Assembly: GCF_020169515.1 (NCBI RefSeq)
Contig: NZ_JAHMHW010000005.1
Span: 1-64,000 of the forward strand
Length of the DNA stretch: 64,000 nucleotides
Direction of reading: 5' to 3'
From: Paenibacillus vietnamensis
GTDB taxonomy: Bacteria > Bacillota > Bacilli > Paenibacillales > Paenibacillaceae
Made by a program: the position numbers and the translations under genes. Of the stretch, positions 19,092-28,047 are shown in pieces. Numbering within the stretch: the stretch's first letter is position 1; each line of letters starts with the position of its first letter. A model generated the notes under the pieces. It saw only the letters and a program-made list of their open reading frames with translations. It was not told where the DNA came from and searched no databases.

Positions 19092-19973
19092 ATGATCAAG
19101 GAAACTTTATCGGACCGGCTGCTTAAAGGGTTCTTTATTTTGGCCATCGGGCTGTTCTCCGTCTATTGTTTATTGCCGTTCTGGTCCGTTGTGGCCAGCT
19201 CGTTCGCCAGCGAGGCTTCCATATTGAGCAAAGGTTATACGTTCTGGCCGGCCGACTTCAGTCTTGAAGCCTACAAGCTGATTTTCAAAGACAACACGAT
19301 TTATCGGGCGTATTCCGTCACGACTTTCGTTACACTGGCCGGAACGGTTATGTCCATGATTTTGACCAGCGCGATGGCTTATGCCTTGTCGGTCAAGTCC
19401 GTCAAATACCGTAACCATATCGCCTTTTATGTTTATTTTACGATGCTGTTTCACGGGGGATTGGTCGCTTCTTATCTGCTGATCTCCAAGTATCTGGATA
19501 TGAAGGATACGATCTGGGTGTTGATTATACCGAGCATGTTAAGCGCCTGGAACATGTTCCTGCTCCGCAACTTCTTTGCTTCCATTGACGATTCCATTGC
19601 GGAATCCGCCAAGATCGACGGCGCTAACGACGTTTATATTCTGTTCAGAATCATCCTGCCGATCTCTCTTCCGGCTTTGGCTACGATCGGGCTGTTCTAC
19701 GCCTTGGGGTATTGGAACAAATGGTTTGATGCGGTGCTCTACATTAACGATAAGGATCTTTACCCGCTGCAATACCTGATCCAGCGCATTATGAACAATC
19801 TGGATTATATCAACCAAGTATCGGCGGATATCAATATCCCGAACTTCATCCCGCCTGCCATGACCGTCCGGCTGGCCACTACGGTCGTCACGATCGGTCC
19901 AATCGTTTTATTGTATCCGCTCCTGCAGAAATATTTTGTAAAAGGCCTTATGGTAGGCGCCGTCAAAGGCTAA
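19092..19973 (+). CDS. sugar ABC transporter permease, LplC/YtcP-like
   Basis: Second permease subunit, 293 residues, six predicted membrane helices. The EAA loop reads SIAESAKIDGANDVYILFRI, and the C terminus is the usual KYFVKGLMVGAVKG. It starts 21 bp after the first permease, with AAAGGAAGTG upstream, so the two are co-transcribed. Confidence 0.92.
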   Translation: MIKETLSDRLLKGFFILAIGLFSVYCLLPFWSVVASSFASEASILSKGYTFWPADFSLEAYKLIFKDNTIYRAYSVTTFVTLAGTVMSMILTSAMAYALSVKSVKYRNHIAFYVYFTMLFHGGLVASYLLISKYLDMKDTIWVLIIPSMLSAWNMFLLRNFFASIDDSIAESAKIDGANDVYILFRIILPISLPALATIGLFYALGYWNKWFDAVLYINDKDLYPLQYLIQRIMNNLDYINQVSADINIPNFIPPAMTVRLATTVVTIGPIVLLYPLLQKYFVKGLMVGAVKG

Positions 19974-20039
19974 TTCCGCTTCCGCAGCGGTTTAGTATAG
20001 CAGCAAATTTATCATCGAAAAAGGGGATGAAAGAACAGC

Positions 20040-21650
20040 ATGAAAGGTAAACGTATAGGAACCGCATTATTGACCGTAGCGCTTGCAGCCTCAATGACTG
20101 CATGCAGCGGCAAGGAGAAAGAAACCAACACCCCGGCCGCAACCGGAGATTCTGGAGCTGCGACGCCTCCCGGCGCGGTTACCTTGAAAGGAATGCTTTT
20201 CGGCGATGCGCCCAAGGATCTTCCGCTGGTGCTGGAGGAGTTCGAGAAACGCACGAAAGACACGCTGAATACGAAAATCGAATTTCAATGGAACTCGCCG
20301 GCCGACCATAAACAAAAGGTCAAGCTTATGATGACGGCAGGCGAAGAGGTGGATTTTGTATTCGATGCGGACTTTCAAAACTTGAGGGAGCTTATTCCGC
20401 AGGGCGCTTACGCCCAGTTGGACAACTATTTTAACAACGATGAGTATCCGGGTTTGAAAAAGGCGTTCTCGCCTGAATTTATCGAGATGAACAAACGGTA
20501 CGACAATCATCTTTATACGATTCCGTTTACGCAATACTTCTATGATATCCCGGTGGTTTATATCCGTAAGGACTTGCGGGAAAAGCTGGGCTTCAGCAAG
20601 CCGATCTCCAGCTACGACGAGCTTCAGCAGTTCTATGAGAAGGTGCTTGAGTCCGAAAAAGGCACAACTCCGCTAGCCGTGAGGGGAATCGGAGGTTTCC
20701 AGGAAATGCTTGCTCCGGAGCGGGAGGAATTGGATACGGTTCGTCCGCTTAACCTGGGCGGAATTGTCTATTTCGTTCATCTGTCGGACGATTTGAAGAA
20801 GGTGCAGAATGTCGTTGCCTTTGGCGACCCGGCCTCCGAATGGGCCAAGCTGCCTGCTCCGTACAACACGATGAAATCAACCTTCGTGCAATATGATAAA
20901 TGGGCGGAGTGGAGCAAGTATCTCGAGAAGGACGTGCTGAGCCAGAAGGATCACAAAGCCTATTTCATGTCCGGCAAAGCTGCGTCGTATTACGGAACGA
21001 TCTCTTCCTATGCGGCCGATAAGAAGGTGCTGCAGGAAACGATTTCCGGTGCGGATCTGGAGTTTTTTGTGCTCAAAGACAAGATCCGCAGCATGGAGCC
21101 CAAGGCGATCTCGACCAGCTACAAGGCCAATAACTCGATTGCGATTCCGGTGTCCTCCAAAAATATCGACAGGACGATGAAGTTTTTCGACTGGATGTTC
21201 CAGAGCCGCGAAAACCACGATTTGTTTGAATACGGCGTTCCGGGCAAGCACTGGGAGCCGGTTGGCGAGAATCAGCTGAAGCTGCTGGACGAGTCCGAAA
21301 ACTATATTTTCCCGGGCTACGAGTTCACCTGGAACCCGAATATGATCCGTTTGCCTGAGGATTTGGACGATACAGCGAAGAAGTACTTTGAGTATTCGGC
21401 TAAAGCGGATACTTATTACGCAGCGGTGTTAGCCAAGTTTGCTTTCGACACGGCCAATGTGAAAGGCGAATTTGCTAACGTTCAATCCAAAGCCGATCCG
21501 TTTATTCAGATGCTGAAGGCCGGTCAAGTGAAGGATTGGGAAGCGGATGCCGTGAAGCTGAACAACGACCTGAAGGCTCTGGGGCTGGATAAAATCCGCG
21601 CGGAAATTACGGCGCAGGTTCAGGCTTATCTGGATGCGGGCGGCCAATAA
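20040..21650 (+). CDS. extracellular sugar-binding lipoprotein, LplA-like
   Basis: Solute-binding component of the importer, 536 residues. A lipoprotein signal peptide ends in MTAC (lipid-anchored C22) and is followed by a low-complexity linker. The large size is typical of family-1 binding proteins for oligosaccharides in Paenibacillus. GGGGATGAAAG lies before the ATG. It ends the operon, and a strong terminator follows. The ligand cannot be named, but the adjacent lyases suggest an unsaturated oligouronide or related saccharide. Confidence 0.9.
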   Translation: MKGKRIGTALLTVALAASMTACSGKEKETNTPAATGDSGAATPPGAVTLKGMLFGDAPKDLPLVLEEFEKRTKDTLNTKIEFQWNSPADHKQKVKLMMTAGEEVDFVFDADFQNLRELIPQGAYAQLDNYFNNDEYPGLKKAFSPEFIEMNKRYDNHLYTIPFTQYFYDIPVVYIRKDLREKLGFSKPISSYDELQQFYEKVLESEKGTTPLAVRGIGGFQEMLAPEREELDTVRPLNLGGIVYFVHLSDDLKKVQNVVAFGDPASEWAKLPAPYNTMKSTFVQYDKWAEWSKYLEKDVLSQKDHKAYFMSGKAASYYGTISSYAADKKVLQETISGADLEFFVLKDKIRSMEPKAISTSYKANNSIAIPVSSKNIDRTMKFFDWMFQSRENHDLFEYGVPGKHWEPVGENQLKLLDESENYIFPGYEFTWNPNMIRLPEDLDDTAKKYFEYSAKADTYYAAVLAKFAFDTANVKGEFANVQSKADPFIQMLKAGQVKDWEADAVKLNNDLKALGLDKIRAEITAQVQAYLDAGGQ

Positions 21651-21665
21651 GTTCTAGGAAGAAAT

Positions 21666-21706
21666 GGCGGTGCCAAGGGAATAACTTTCCCTGCACCGCC
21701 TTTTTT
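21666..21706 (+). terminator. Rho-independent terminator
   Basis: The arms GGCGGTGC/GCACCGCC have an inner AAGGGA/TTCCCT extension and are followed by six Ts. It closes the importer operon. Confidence 0.92.
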
Positions 21707-21717
21707 GGGGTCTGGTA

Positions 21718-21915
21718 AGGTAATGGACAAAATCGCCGCTTAGACTGACTAACTTGCAAGTGTTGACGGCTAATGGACAGGAGAGTCGTTTAGGCAGGGT
21801 GGAAGGTTTGCTTTCTTTACGAGCATGGCTTTAAAGCGCCGAGATGACCGTTAGAATGCAGAAACTGCACAATATGGGGCCTAGGTGTCATTTTTGTCCT
21901 TTACAAAGGACCGCC
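21718..21915. repeat. dispersed intergenic repeat, family 1 copy A
   Basis: This segment aligns over almost its full length with 29661-29855. Shared blocks in the same order include CGCCGCTTAGA, GCAAGTGT, GGCTAAYGGACAGGAGAG, AGCATGGCT, GAGATGACCGTTA and TTTTTGTCCTTTA. Both copies start just after a terminator. No protein is encoded. Confidence 0.8.
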
Positions 21916-22148
21916 GGACTCCAACACTTCATAAAAAGACGGCCGCCGTCTCCCCGGTCGATTCATGACCTTTATAATCAAGCATCAAGGTTGAGCGATC
22001 ATTATTGCTAAAGCCATACGCAGCTGATCTGAACATCGCAGTAACCTCTCGAGAAAAGTCAATTTTGTTATAGTACTAATCACAACTTTAAGATTGTCCT
22101 TCTCCTCCCCCGGCTGTAAGATCGAAATAGATAAGGAGTGATCAAGAT
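21916..22148. other. intergenic remainder with a tiny minus-strand frame
   Basis: On the minus strand a 35-codon frame runs from an ATG at 22036 to a stop at 21929, with GAGAGG 8 bases before the ATG. It starts MFRSAAYGFSNN and matches nothing I know. It could be a small gene, the tail of a lost gene, or chance. On the plus strand AAGGAGTGATC before 22149 is the ribosome site of the GH31 gene. Confidence 0.25.
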
Positions 22149-23675
22149 ATGAACATTCAAGAGCTTACGATCGAGCTGCTGCCTGGCGAATATTGGTGGG
22201 GAGGACGGGCCTCTGACGGACGAAGGATGCCTTTCGGCGATTCCTTTTTCAGTGTCGACTTGGCTTCCAACCTGGGGGGAAATCAGGGCTGCCCGTTACT
22301 GATCTCGAGTAAAGGCAGATATATTTGGAGCGAAGAACCTTTTTCCTTTCAATTCGGACAAAATCGTTTAAAGGTTACCGGCGGCGAGGGACAGCTGCTC
22401 TCGGGTGAAGGCCGCGAAACGTTGCGGGGAGCGTACAGCTATGTATCCAGCACCTTCTTCCCTCCCGATCCGTCGATCCCGGAAGAACTGCTGTTTACGG
22501 CGCCGCAATACAATCTATGGATTGAGCTGCTTTATGAACCGACTCAGGAGAAGGTCCTGCAATATGCGAGGGAAGTGCTTGCTCACGGGATGCCGCCGGG
22601 CGTCATTATGATTGACGACAACTGGCATGAGCCTTATGGAAGCTGGACCTTCCATTCGGGCCGGTTTCCGGATCCCGGGCGAATGGTTCGGGAGCTGCAT
22701 GACATGGGTTTCCAGGTGATGCTTTGGGTTTGCCCGTTTGTTTCGCCGGATTCCCTCACGTTCCGCAAGCTCGACCGGACAGGAATCCTGTTGAAGGACC
22801 GCAACGGCATGACGGCGATTCGAAAATGGTGGAACGGTTACAGTGCGGTGCTGGATTGCACCAACCCTGAGGCCGTGAAATGGATTCACGAGCAGCTTGA
22901 TGCGCTGCAGCGTGATTACGGAATTGACGGCTTCAAGCTGGACGCAGGAGATCCGGAGTACTATGAGCCGGACGACCTCAGCTATGTGCCTGCCACTACC
23001 CGCAACGGGCATTGCGAGGCATGGGCCAAGGTCGGACTCAACTATCGGCTGAACGAATACCGCGCTTGCTGGAAGCTTGCTGGACAGCCGCTCGTTCAGC
23101 GCCTTAAGGATAAGAACAGCGAGTGGGAAGGCAACGGTCTGGATACCTTAATTCCCGACGGCTTGGCGCAAGGCCTTCTCGGTTATGCCTATATCTGTCC
23201 CGATATGATCGGCGGAGGGCAGTATGAAAGCTTTTCGGCGGACAGACTGGATCCGGAGCTGTTTGTCCGTTATGCCCAGTGCTCCGCCTTGTTTCCGATG
23301 ATGCAGTTTTCCGCGGCTCCTTGGCACGTTCTGGATGAGCAGCACCTTCGCTATTGCGTAGAAGCGGCAGGGCTGCATGCCCGGTTCGGACCGGAAATTT
23401 TGGAGCTTGCCAAACATGCGGCCAGGACCGGAGAGCCGATTGTTCGCCATATGGCCTATGAATTTCCCGGGGAGGGCATGGAAACCGTCCAGGATCAGTT
23501 CATGCTCGGCAGCTCGCTGCTGGTCGCCCCCGTCATCACAAAAGGGGCAAGAACGAGAACGGTCAAATTTCCTGCAGGTACCTGGATTGGAGACGACGGC
23601 AGTGTCGCGACAGGCCCGGCGGTTGAGCAGATCGATGTGCCGCTCGGCAGACTGCCTTGGTATAGGAAGAAATAA
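22149..23675 (+). CDS. GH31 family glycosidase
   Basis: A compact (508-residue) cytoplasmic GH31 retaining alpha-glycosidase. The barrel carries the nucleophile in DGFKLDAGD (D265). The family signature appears as PDMIGGG (351-357) in place of the usual HDIGG. By alignment with sulfoquinovosidase-type GH31 proteins the acid/base should be D321 in LKDKNSEW. Most alpha-glucosidases of this family are much longer, so this belongs to a short branch that includes alpha-galactosidase-like members. It stands alone between two terminators, which gives no substrate clue. Confidence 0.85.
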   Translation: MNIQELTIELLPGEYWWGGRASDGRRMPFGDSFFSVDLASNLGGNQGCPLLISSKGRYIWSEEPFSFQFGQNRLKVTGGEGQLLSGEGRETLRGAYSYVSSTFFPPDPSIPEELLFTAPQYNLWIELLYEPTQEKVLQYAREVLAHGMPPGVIMIDDNWHEPYGSWTFHSGRFPDPGRMVRELHDMGFQVMLWVCPFVSPDSLTFRKLDRTGILLKDRNGMTAIRKWWNGYSAVLDCTNPEAVKWIHEQLDALQRDYGIDGFKLDAGDPEYYEPDDLSYVPATTRNGHCEAWAKVGLNYRLNEYRACWKLAGQPLVQRLKDKNSEWEGNGLDTLIPDGLAQGLLGYAYICPDMIGGGQYESFSADRLDPELFVRYAQCSALFPMMQFSAAPWHVLDEQHLRYCVEAAGLHARFGPEILELAKHAARTGEPIVRHMAYEFPGEGMETVQDQFMLGSSLLVAPVITKGARTRTVKFPAGTWIGDDGSVATGPAVEQIDVPLGRLPWYRKK

Positions 23676-23706
23676 ATCAGATCAATGTAAATCTTAGCTC
23701 AGAATC

Positions 23707-23750
23707 GCCTTTGATTCGTCAGGAAAACTGATGGATCAAGGGCTTTTTTT
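23707..23750 (+). terminator. Rho-independent terminator
   Basis: GCCTTTGATTC against GGATCAAGGGC is followed by seven Ts. The stem and loop resemble the terminator at 25927. Confidence 0.88.
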
Positions 23751-23853
23751 GATTCATGGAGCTATTAGCTGATTTCAGAGTAAATCGGGTGACATTCTGA
23801 AAAACGTGTACATATTGTATTAGAATACTGATTAGTGGAAGGGGACTGCTTAC

Positions 23854-24438
23854 ATGATTCATCCAGATACAGAACTTCGATTTGTAAGCGAACAGGTAGG
23901 TCTCGGTGTATTTGCTACAAAATTCATCCCCAAGGGAACGATCGTTTGGATTTCTGATGATTTAGAAATCGTACTGGATGAGGATTATGTAGATTCCCTC
24001 GACGAAATGCGGAAAAACATCATTTTAAAATACACGTATCAAGAAAATAACGGCGACTATATTCTTCACTGGGATCACACCAGGTACATGAATCACAGCT
24101 TCCTTCCGAACTGTATCGATACGGCTTACGATTTTCAATTGGCAGCCAGAGACATCAAGCCTGGTGAACAATTAACGTGTGACTATGGCATATTGGGCGA
24201 CGTTGAAGATTTTGAATGCGTGCCGGAAGATGGGGCGACCCGAACGGAAATTAAAGCGGATGATTATTTACACTACTATCAGGAATGGGACGAGATGGCC
24301 AGGGAGGCGTTTAAGCATTTCAACGAGGTTGAGCAGCCGCTGAAATTTTTAATCAAAAAGAAATTTATGACCAAAGTTAAAAATGTAGCTTCCGGACGAA
24401 GACCATTGGATTCGATCCTTACTCTATTCGAATCGTAG
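23854..24438 (+). CDS. bacterial SET-domain protein
   Basis: A 194-residue predicted lysine methyltransferase-like protein. The SET landmarks are present in order. GLGVFATKFIPKG lies near residue 17. RYMNHSFLPNC (near 78-88) is the cofactor-binding core. IKPGEQLTCDYG (near 101-112) carries the catalytic tyrosine. Pre-SET and post-SET zinc domains are absent, as is usual in bacteria. The last 70 residues are helical and basic. AAGGGGA precedes the ATG, and it has its own terminator, so it is monocistronic. The substrate in bacteria is generally unknown. Confidence 0.85.
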   Translation: MIHPDTELRFVSEQVGLGVFATKFIPKGTIVWISDDLEIVLDEDYVDSLDEMRKNIILKYTYQENNGDYILHWDHTRYMNHSFLPNCIDTAYDFQLAARDIKPGEQLTCDYGILGDVEDFECVPEDGATRTEIKADDYLHYYQEWDEMAREAFKHFNEVEQPLKFLIKKKFMTKVKNVASGRRPLDSILTLFES

Positions 24439-24460
24439 TCACTCTTGAGCGTTGTAGAGC

Positions 24461-24519
24461 GGCAGCGGCAGTTTTGGACGACGGTTTCACCGTCCAGGCA
24501 GCCGCTGCCATTATTTTTT
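24461..24519 (+). terminator. Rho-independent terminator
   Basis: Outer arms GGCAGCGGC/GCCGCTGCC and inner arms TGGACG/CGTCCA are followed by ATTATTTTTT. Confidence 0.88.
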
Positions 24520-24650
24520 AGTCCTATTTCTGTTCGGACAGCTTGTTAGGACTCTAGGTTCATTGTACAATTTGATTTAACTCATCAGGCTTAGTGCTGG
24601 ACAAAAGTTGGATGTCCGTGTTAAACAAACGGACGGTAAGGTGGCGGCGT

Positions 24651-25907
24651 TTGAGCATAATTAAAGACTTTTTGCTTCAGTTATCACTAGTCATTGTGCC
24701 CGTTGGAATTTATCAGGCTTATTTGTTAGGCCATATTCGAATTAAGAATCACAAAGCCCTTTTTCCGGCTTTACTTTGGGGCAGCTCCGCTTTATTATGC
24801 ATGTCTTTTCCGATCAGCTACGGAAACGGAATGCATCATGACTTCAGAATCGTCCCCATGCTAATCGGCACCTTATATTGCGGACGAAGAACCGGCCTGT
24901 TTTTAGCGGTCCTGGTGCTTCTATACCGTTTATATGTAGGCCTGGACATAGGCTTCTTCAGTTCACTGCTGGCTATCGTCTGCGGTTTTTCCGTTATCCT
25001 TTATTTCCAGAAGAGATTCGAAAACGTGTCAAAGGACAAGCGTATTCAACTGGCTGTCCTGCTATCGTCTTATTATTGCTTGGTGGGCGCTTCTTTAGTT
25101 TCGGTCATGAGGGGAGTGACAACCGAGAGCTTAACCGTTCAGTTTTTGCACTTCGGTTGTGCCGCCGGCCTGGTCTGGCTGATGACGGTTTTAAATGAAA
25201 ACACGGCAGAGATCCATAGGATGCGCATAGAGCTTCAAAATGCGGAGAGGCTTCGTCTGATCGGAAACTTAACCGGTGTATTTGCCCATGAAATCCGCAA
25301 TCCGATGCAGGTAGCCCGGGGGTTTCTTCAACTGCTCGATACGCCCGATCTGCCGGATAAGAAGAAACAGTATATTGAGCTGGCTATTGAAGAATTGGAT
25401 CAGGCGAACAATATCATTCATAATTTTTTGACATTAGGCAAGCCTCCCGAGGAATGTGATGAGTTCGTGGATGCCGGCAATCAGCTGCAGCGCGCTGTGA
25501 CTCTGATGCATAACTATGCTTTAAGCAAAAATGTATCGATCCATACGAACATTGAGAGCGGTTGTTTCGTTCACGGCAATGCCCAAAGAATGAACCAATT
25601 TTTGGTTAACATTTTGAAAAACGCAATTGAATCTATGCCTGATGGCGGGGCGATTTGGGCCTCTTGCATGGCCGCTGAGGATTCTCAGGTCGAAATACGC
25701 GTGATTGATAAGGGAGTAGGGATGTCGAACGAGGAAGTGGAACGGCTCGGTTCCCCTTATTATTCCTTGAAGGAAAACGGCACCGGATTAGGGATGATGG
25801 TATGCTTCCAGATTATCAAGTCGTTTAATGGAAAATTAAAAGTGATCAGCGAACGAAATGTTGGAACGGAAGTCGTAGCGAGGATTCCGAAGACGAATGC
25901 TTCCTAG
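24651..25907 (+). CDS. KinB-like sporulation sensor histidine kinase
   Basis: A 418-residue membrane histidine kinase. Residues 1-190 hold about six hydrophobic segments like the 5TM_5TMR_LYT sensor. The dimerisation motif FAHEIRNPMQ carries the phosphorylated histidine, and the ATPase domain has N, G1 (DKGVGMS) and G2 (GTGLGM) boxes. The N terminus resembles B. subtilis KinB. For this reason, and because TAAGGTGG lies 6 bases before it, I prefer the TTG at 24651 to the in-frame GTG at 24594. It probably feeds the Spo0F phosphorelay. No response regulator is adjacent. Confidence 0.85.
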   Translation: MSIIKDFLLQLSLVIVPVGIYQAYLLGHIRIKNHKALFPALLWGSSALLCMSFPISYGNGMHHDFRIVPMLIGTLYCGRRTGLFLAVLVLLYRLYVGLDIGFFSSLLAIVCGFSVILYFQKRFENVSKDKRIQLAVLLSSYYCLVGASLVSVMRGVTTESLTVQFLHFGCAAGLVWLMTVLNENTAEIHRMRIELQNAERLRLIGNLTGVFAHEIRNPMQVARGFLQLLDTPDLPDKKKQYIELAIEELDQANNIIHNFLTLGKPPEECDEFVDAGNQLQRAVTLMHNYALSKNVSIHTNIESGCFVHGNAQRMNQFLVNILKNAIESMPDGGAIWASCMAAEDSQVEIRVIDKGVGMSNEEVERLGSPYYSLKENGTGLGMMVCFQIIKSFNGKLKVISERNVGTEVVARIPKTNAS

Positions 25908-25926
25908 CGGCGGGCGCACCTGAATA

Positions 25927-25970
25927 AACCCTTGATTTGTCAGGAATCTGATGAATCAAGGGTTTTCTTT
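25927..25970 (+). terminator. Rho-independent terminator
   Basis: AACCCTTGATTT pairs with GAATCAAGGGTT across a GTCAGGAATCTGAT loop, followed by TTCTTT. It resembles the terminator at 23707. Confidence 0.88.
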
Positions 25971-26054
25971 ATTTCAGTGAGAAAGAGAACAAGAATGGCA
26001 AAGAAATAGCGCAAATGAGCATGAAATCACAAAAAATTTAGCGCGTAGATTCTG

Positions 26055-26060
26055 TATAAT
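26055..26060 (+). promoter_or_regulatory. -10 box upstream of GH43 gene 1
   Basis: A TGTATAAT sequence lies 71 bp before the GTG start at 26131. The -35 is not clear. Confidence 0.45.
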
Positions 26061-26130
26061 TAGCCATTATGACGGGTTTTGGCACCAAAAGGTGCACATC
26101 TTGAGAAACCAGTGAGTAGGGGGAATAACC

Positions 26131-27666
26131 GTGCAAAATAAGCCTTGGATTTCCGATCAAGGAGATGGAACGTTCATCAATCCCGTGCTTCATGCGGATT
26201 ACTCGGATCCCGATGTGATCCGGGTCGGCGAGGATTTTTACATGACCGCTTCAAGCTTCGGTCATATTCCGGGATTACCGATTCTTCATTCGAAGGATTT
26301 GGTCAACTGGACCATAATCAATCATGTCATTCAGCGGATGGACATCCCCGGCTACGACAAGCCGCAGCACGGCAACGGGGTATGGGCGCCTGCGCTAAGA
26401 TATCACGACGGTAAATTTTGGGTATATTACGGCGATCCGGATGCAGGGATTTTCATGAGCACGGCAGTCGATCCGGCAGGGGAATGGGAGCCGCTGCACC
26501 TCGTTCAGGAAGGCAAAGGTCTGATCGATACTTGTCCTTTCTGGGATGAGGACGGCGAGGCATATTTGGTTCACGCGTTTGCCAACAGCCGGTGCGGCAT
26601 TAAACATAAGCTGAGATTGTGCCGGATGTCTCCTGATGGAAGACGGCTTCTGGACGAAGGCCGGATCATCTTCGACGGAACCGAGAATCATCCGACCATG
26701 GAAGGGCCGAAGATGTATAAGCGCAACGGTTATTATTACATTTTTGCGCCGGCAGGCGGGGTTGCCACGGGCTGGCAGACGGTGCTGCGCGCCTCCTCCA
26801 TCTATGGTCCGTATGAAGATAAAATCGTATTGAAGCAAGGCGATACTCCGATTAACGGGCCTCACCAAGGCGGTTGGGTTGAATTGGAATCCGGGGAATC
26901 CTGGTTTATGCATTTTCAGGACAAGGGAGCATTCGGGCGGATCGTTCATCTGCAGCCGGTTCGTTGGGTTGACGATTGGCCTTTCATGGGTATTGATCTC
27001 GATAGGGACGGCATAGGGGAGCCTGTTCTCCGTCACGCTAAGCCAAACGTAGGCAAGGAGTATCCTGCCCAGGTTCCGGACGAATCCGACGAGTTCGACC
27101 GTGCAAAGCTTGGACTCCAGTGGCAATGGCAAGCGAATCCGAGTCCGGCTTGGTACTCGCTCGGGCAGAAGGAAAGCCATCTGAGGCTGTATGCCTCCCC
27201 GGCTCCGGAAATGTACAACGCACCAAACCTGCTGCTGCAAAAGTTTCCTGCTGATTCTTTCCAGGCGGAAGCTCAACTGGATTGTACCACGCTGGGGGCA
27301 GGGGAACGGGCCGGCCTGATCGTGTTCGGCTACCAATATGCATATGTGGCGTTCCGGGTGAAGGAAGACGGATCCGGGATGGAGCTGCTTAGGGCGGAAG
27401 GAAATGCAGCCGGCGAAAACGTAATTTGGTCAACCGATGTGACGGCGTCAAACGTTGTACTCCGGGTGACGGTGAATAAAGAGGCTGAGTGCTCCTTTGA
27501 GTATTCCGTCAACGACGGCGAGTTTGCTCCGTGCGGCGAATACGCGTTTCAAGCGACGGAAGGCCATTGGGTAGGAGCCAAAGTCGGGCTCTTCGCCGCC
27601 CGTTCGGGGGACGGGCCAAACGGAGGTTATGCGGATGCCGATTGGTTCCGCGTGACCCGGGCATAG
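26131..27666 (+). CDS. GH43 glycosidase (xylosidase/arabinofuranosidase type)
   Basis: A 511-residue cytoplasmic GH43 enzyme, expected to remove xylose or arabinose from short oligosaccharides. The five-bladed propeller holds the base D26 (YSDPDV), the modulator D133 (LIDTCPF) and the acid E191 (MEGPKMY). Residues 330-510 form the beta-sandwich typical of GH43 xylosidases (DUF1349/GH43_C2-like). The GTG start is set by TAGGGGGAA. A second GH43 gene of the same architecture follows at 28044, with a decayed gene between, so this was a three-gene operon. Confidence 0.92.
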   Translation: MQNKPWISDQGDGTFINPVLHADYSDPDVIRVGEDFYMTASSFGHIPGLPILHSKDLVNWTIINHVIQRMDIPGYDKPQHGNGVWAPALRYHDGKFWVYYGDPDAGIFMSTAVDPAGEWEPLHLVQEGKGLIDTCPFWDEDGEAYLVHAFANSRCGIKHKLRLCRMSPDGRRLLDEGRIIFDGTENHPTMEGPKMYKRNGYYYIFAPAGGVATGWQTVLRASSIYGPYEDKIVLKQGDTPINGPHQGGWVELESGESWFMHFQDKGAFGRIVHLQPVRWVDDWPFMGIDLDRDGIGEPVLRHAKPNVGKEYPAQVPDESDEFDRAKLGLQWQWQANPSPAWYSLGQKESHLRLYASPAPEMYNAPNLLLQKFPADSFQAEAQLDCTTLGAGERAGLIVFGYQYAYVAFRVKEDGSGMELLRAEGNAAGENVIWSTDVTASNVVLRVTVNKEAECSFEYSVNDGEFAPCGEYAFQATEGHWVGAKVGLFAARSGDGPNGGYADADWFRVTRA

Positions 27667-28047
27667 TGCGCTTCATTTTCGAGATGGACCGTTTCATTCC
27701 GGATATCGAATCCACTGGAAATTCCGGACCGCGAGCTAACGGAGATTTTGGAAATCACTTATACGAATTTAAGCCGGTTTCTGAAGCCGGACGGCGGCTT
27801 CTCCCGCGAGCTCGGGCATTCGCCGCCCGCGTCGAACACGGCGCAGGTCAAACAGGGCGAGCATTACCCGTATATGCCTGAACCGGTAAGGATTGGCAAG
27901 GGGGTAGCGGAGGGCGACATGAACGCCGGAACGCAGGCGATATGGATCCGGGAGCTGAGCCACAAGCTGGCCAAGCTCGATTATGCTCCGTTAATCGTGT
28001 ATTCGGAACAATTTTGGGATTGGGTAAAGGGGGAACACAAAGAATGA
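27667..28047 (+). pseudogene. C-terminal remnant of an unidentified enzyme gene
   Basis: From the stop of the first GH43 gene a broken frame begins. It reads FIFEMDRFIPDIES in one frame, then shifts near 27705-27720 to IPDRELTEIL in another. It then stays open to 28047 (KPDGGFSREL, EGDMNAGTQAIW, IRELSHKLAKL). The C-terminal segment looks like the end of an alpha/alpha-toroid sugar enzyme, but I cannot name the family. There is no start codon or ribosome site. Its stop overlaps the ATG of the next GH43 gene (ATGA), a relic of translational coupling. An internal deletion and a frameshift are the simplest explanation. Confidence 0.6.
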
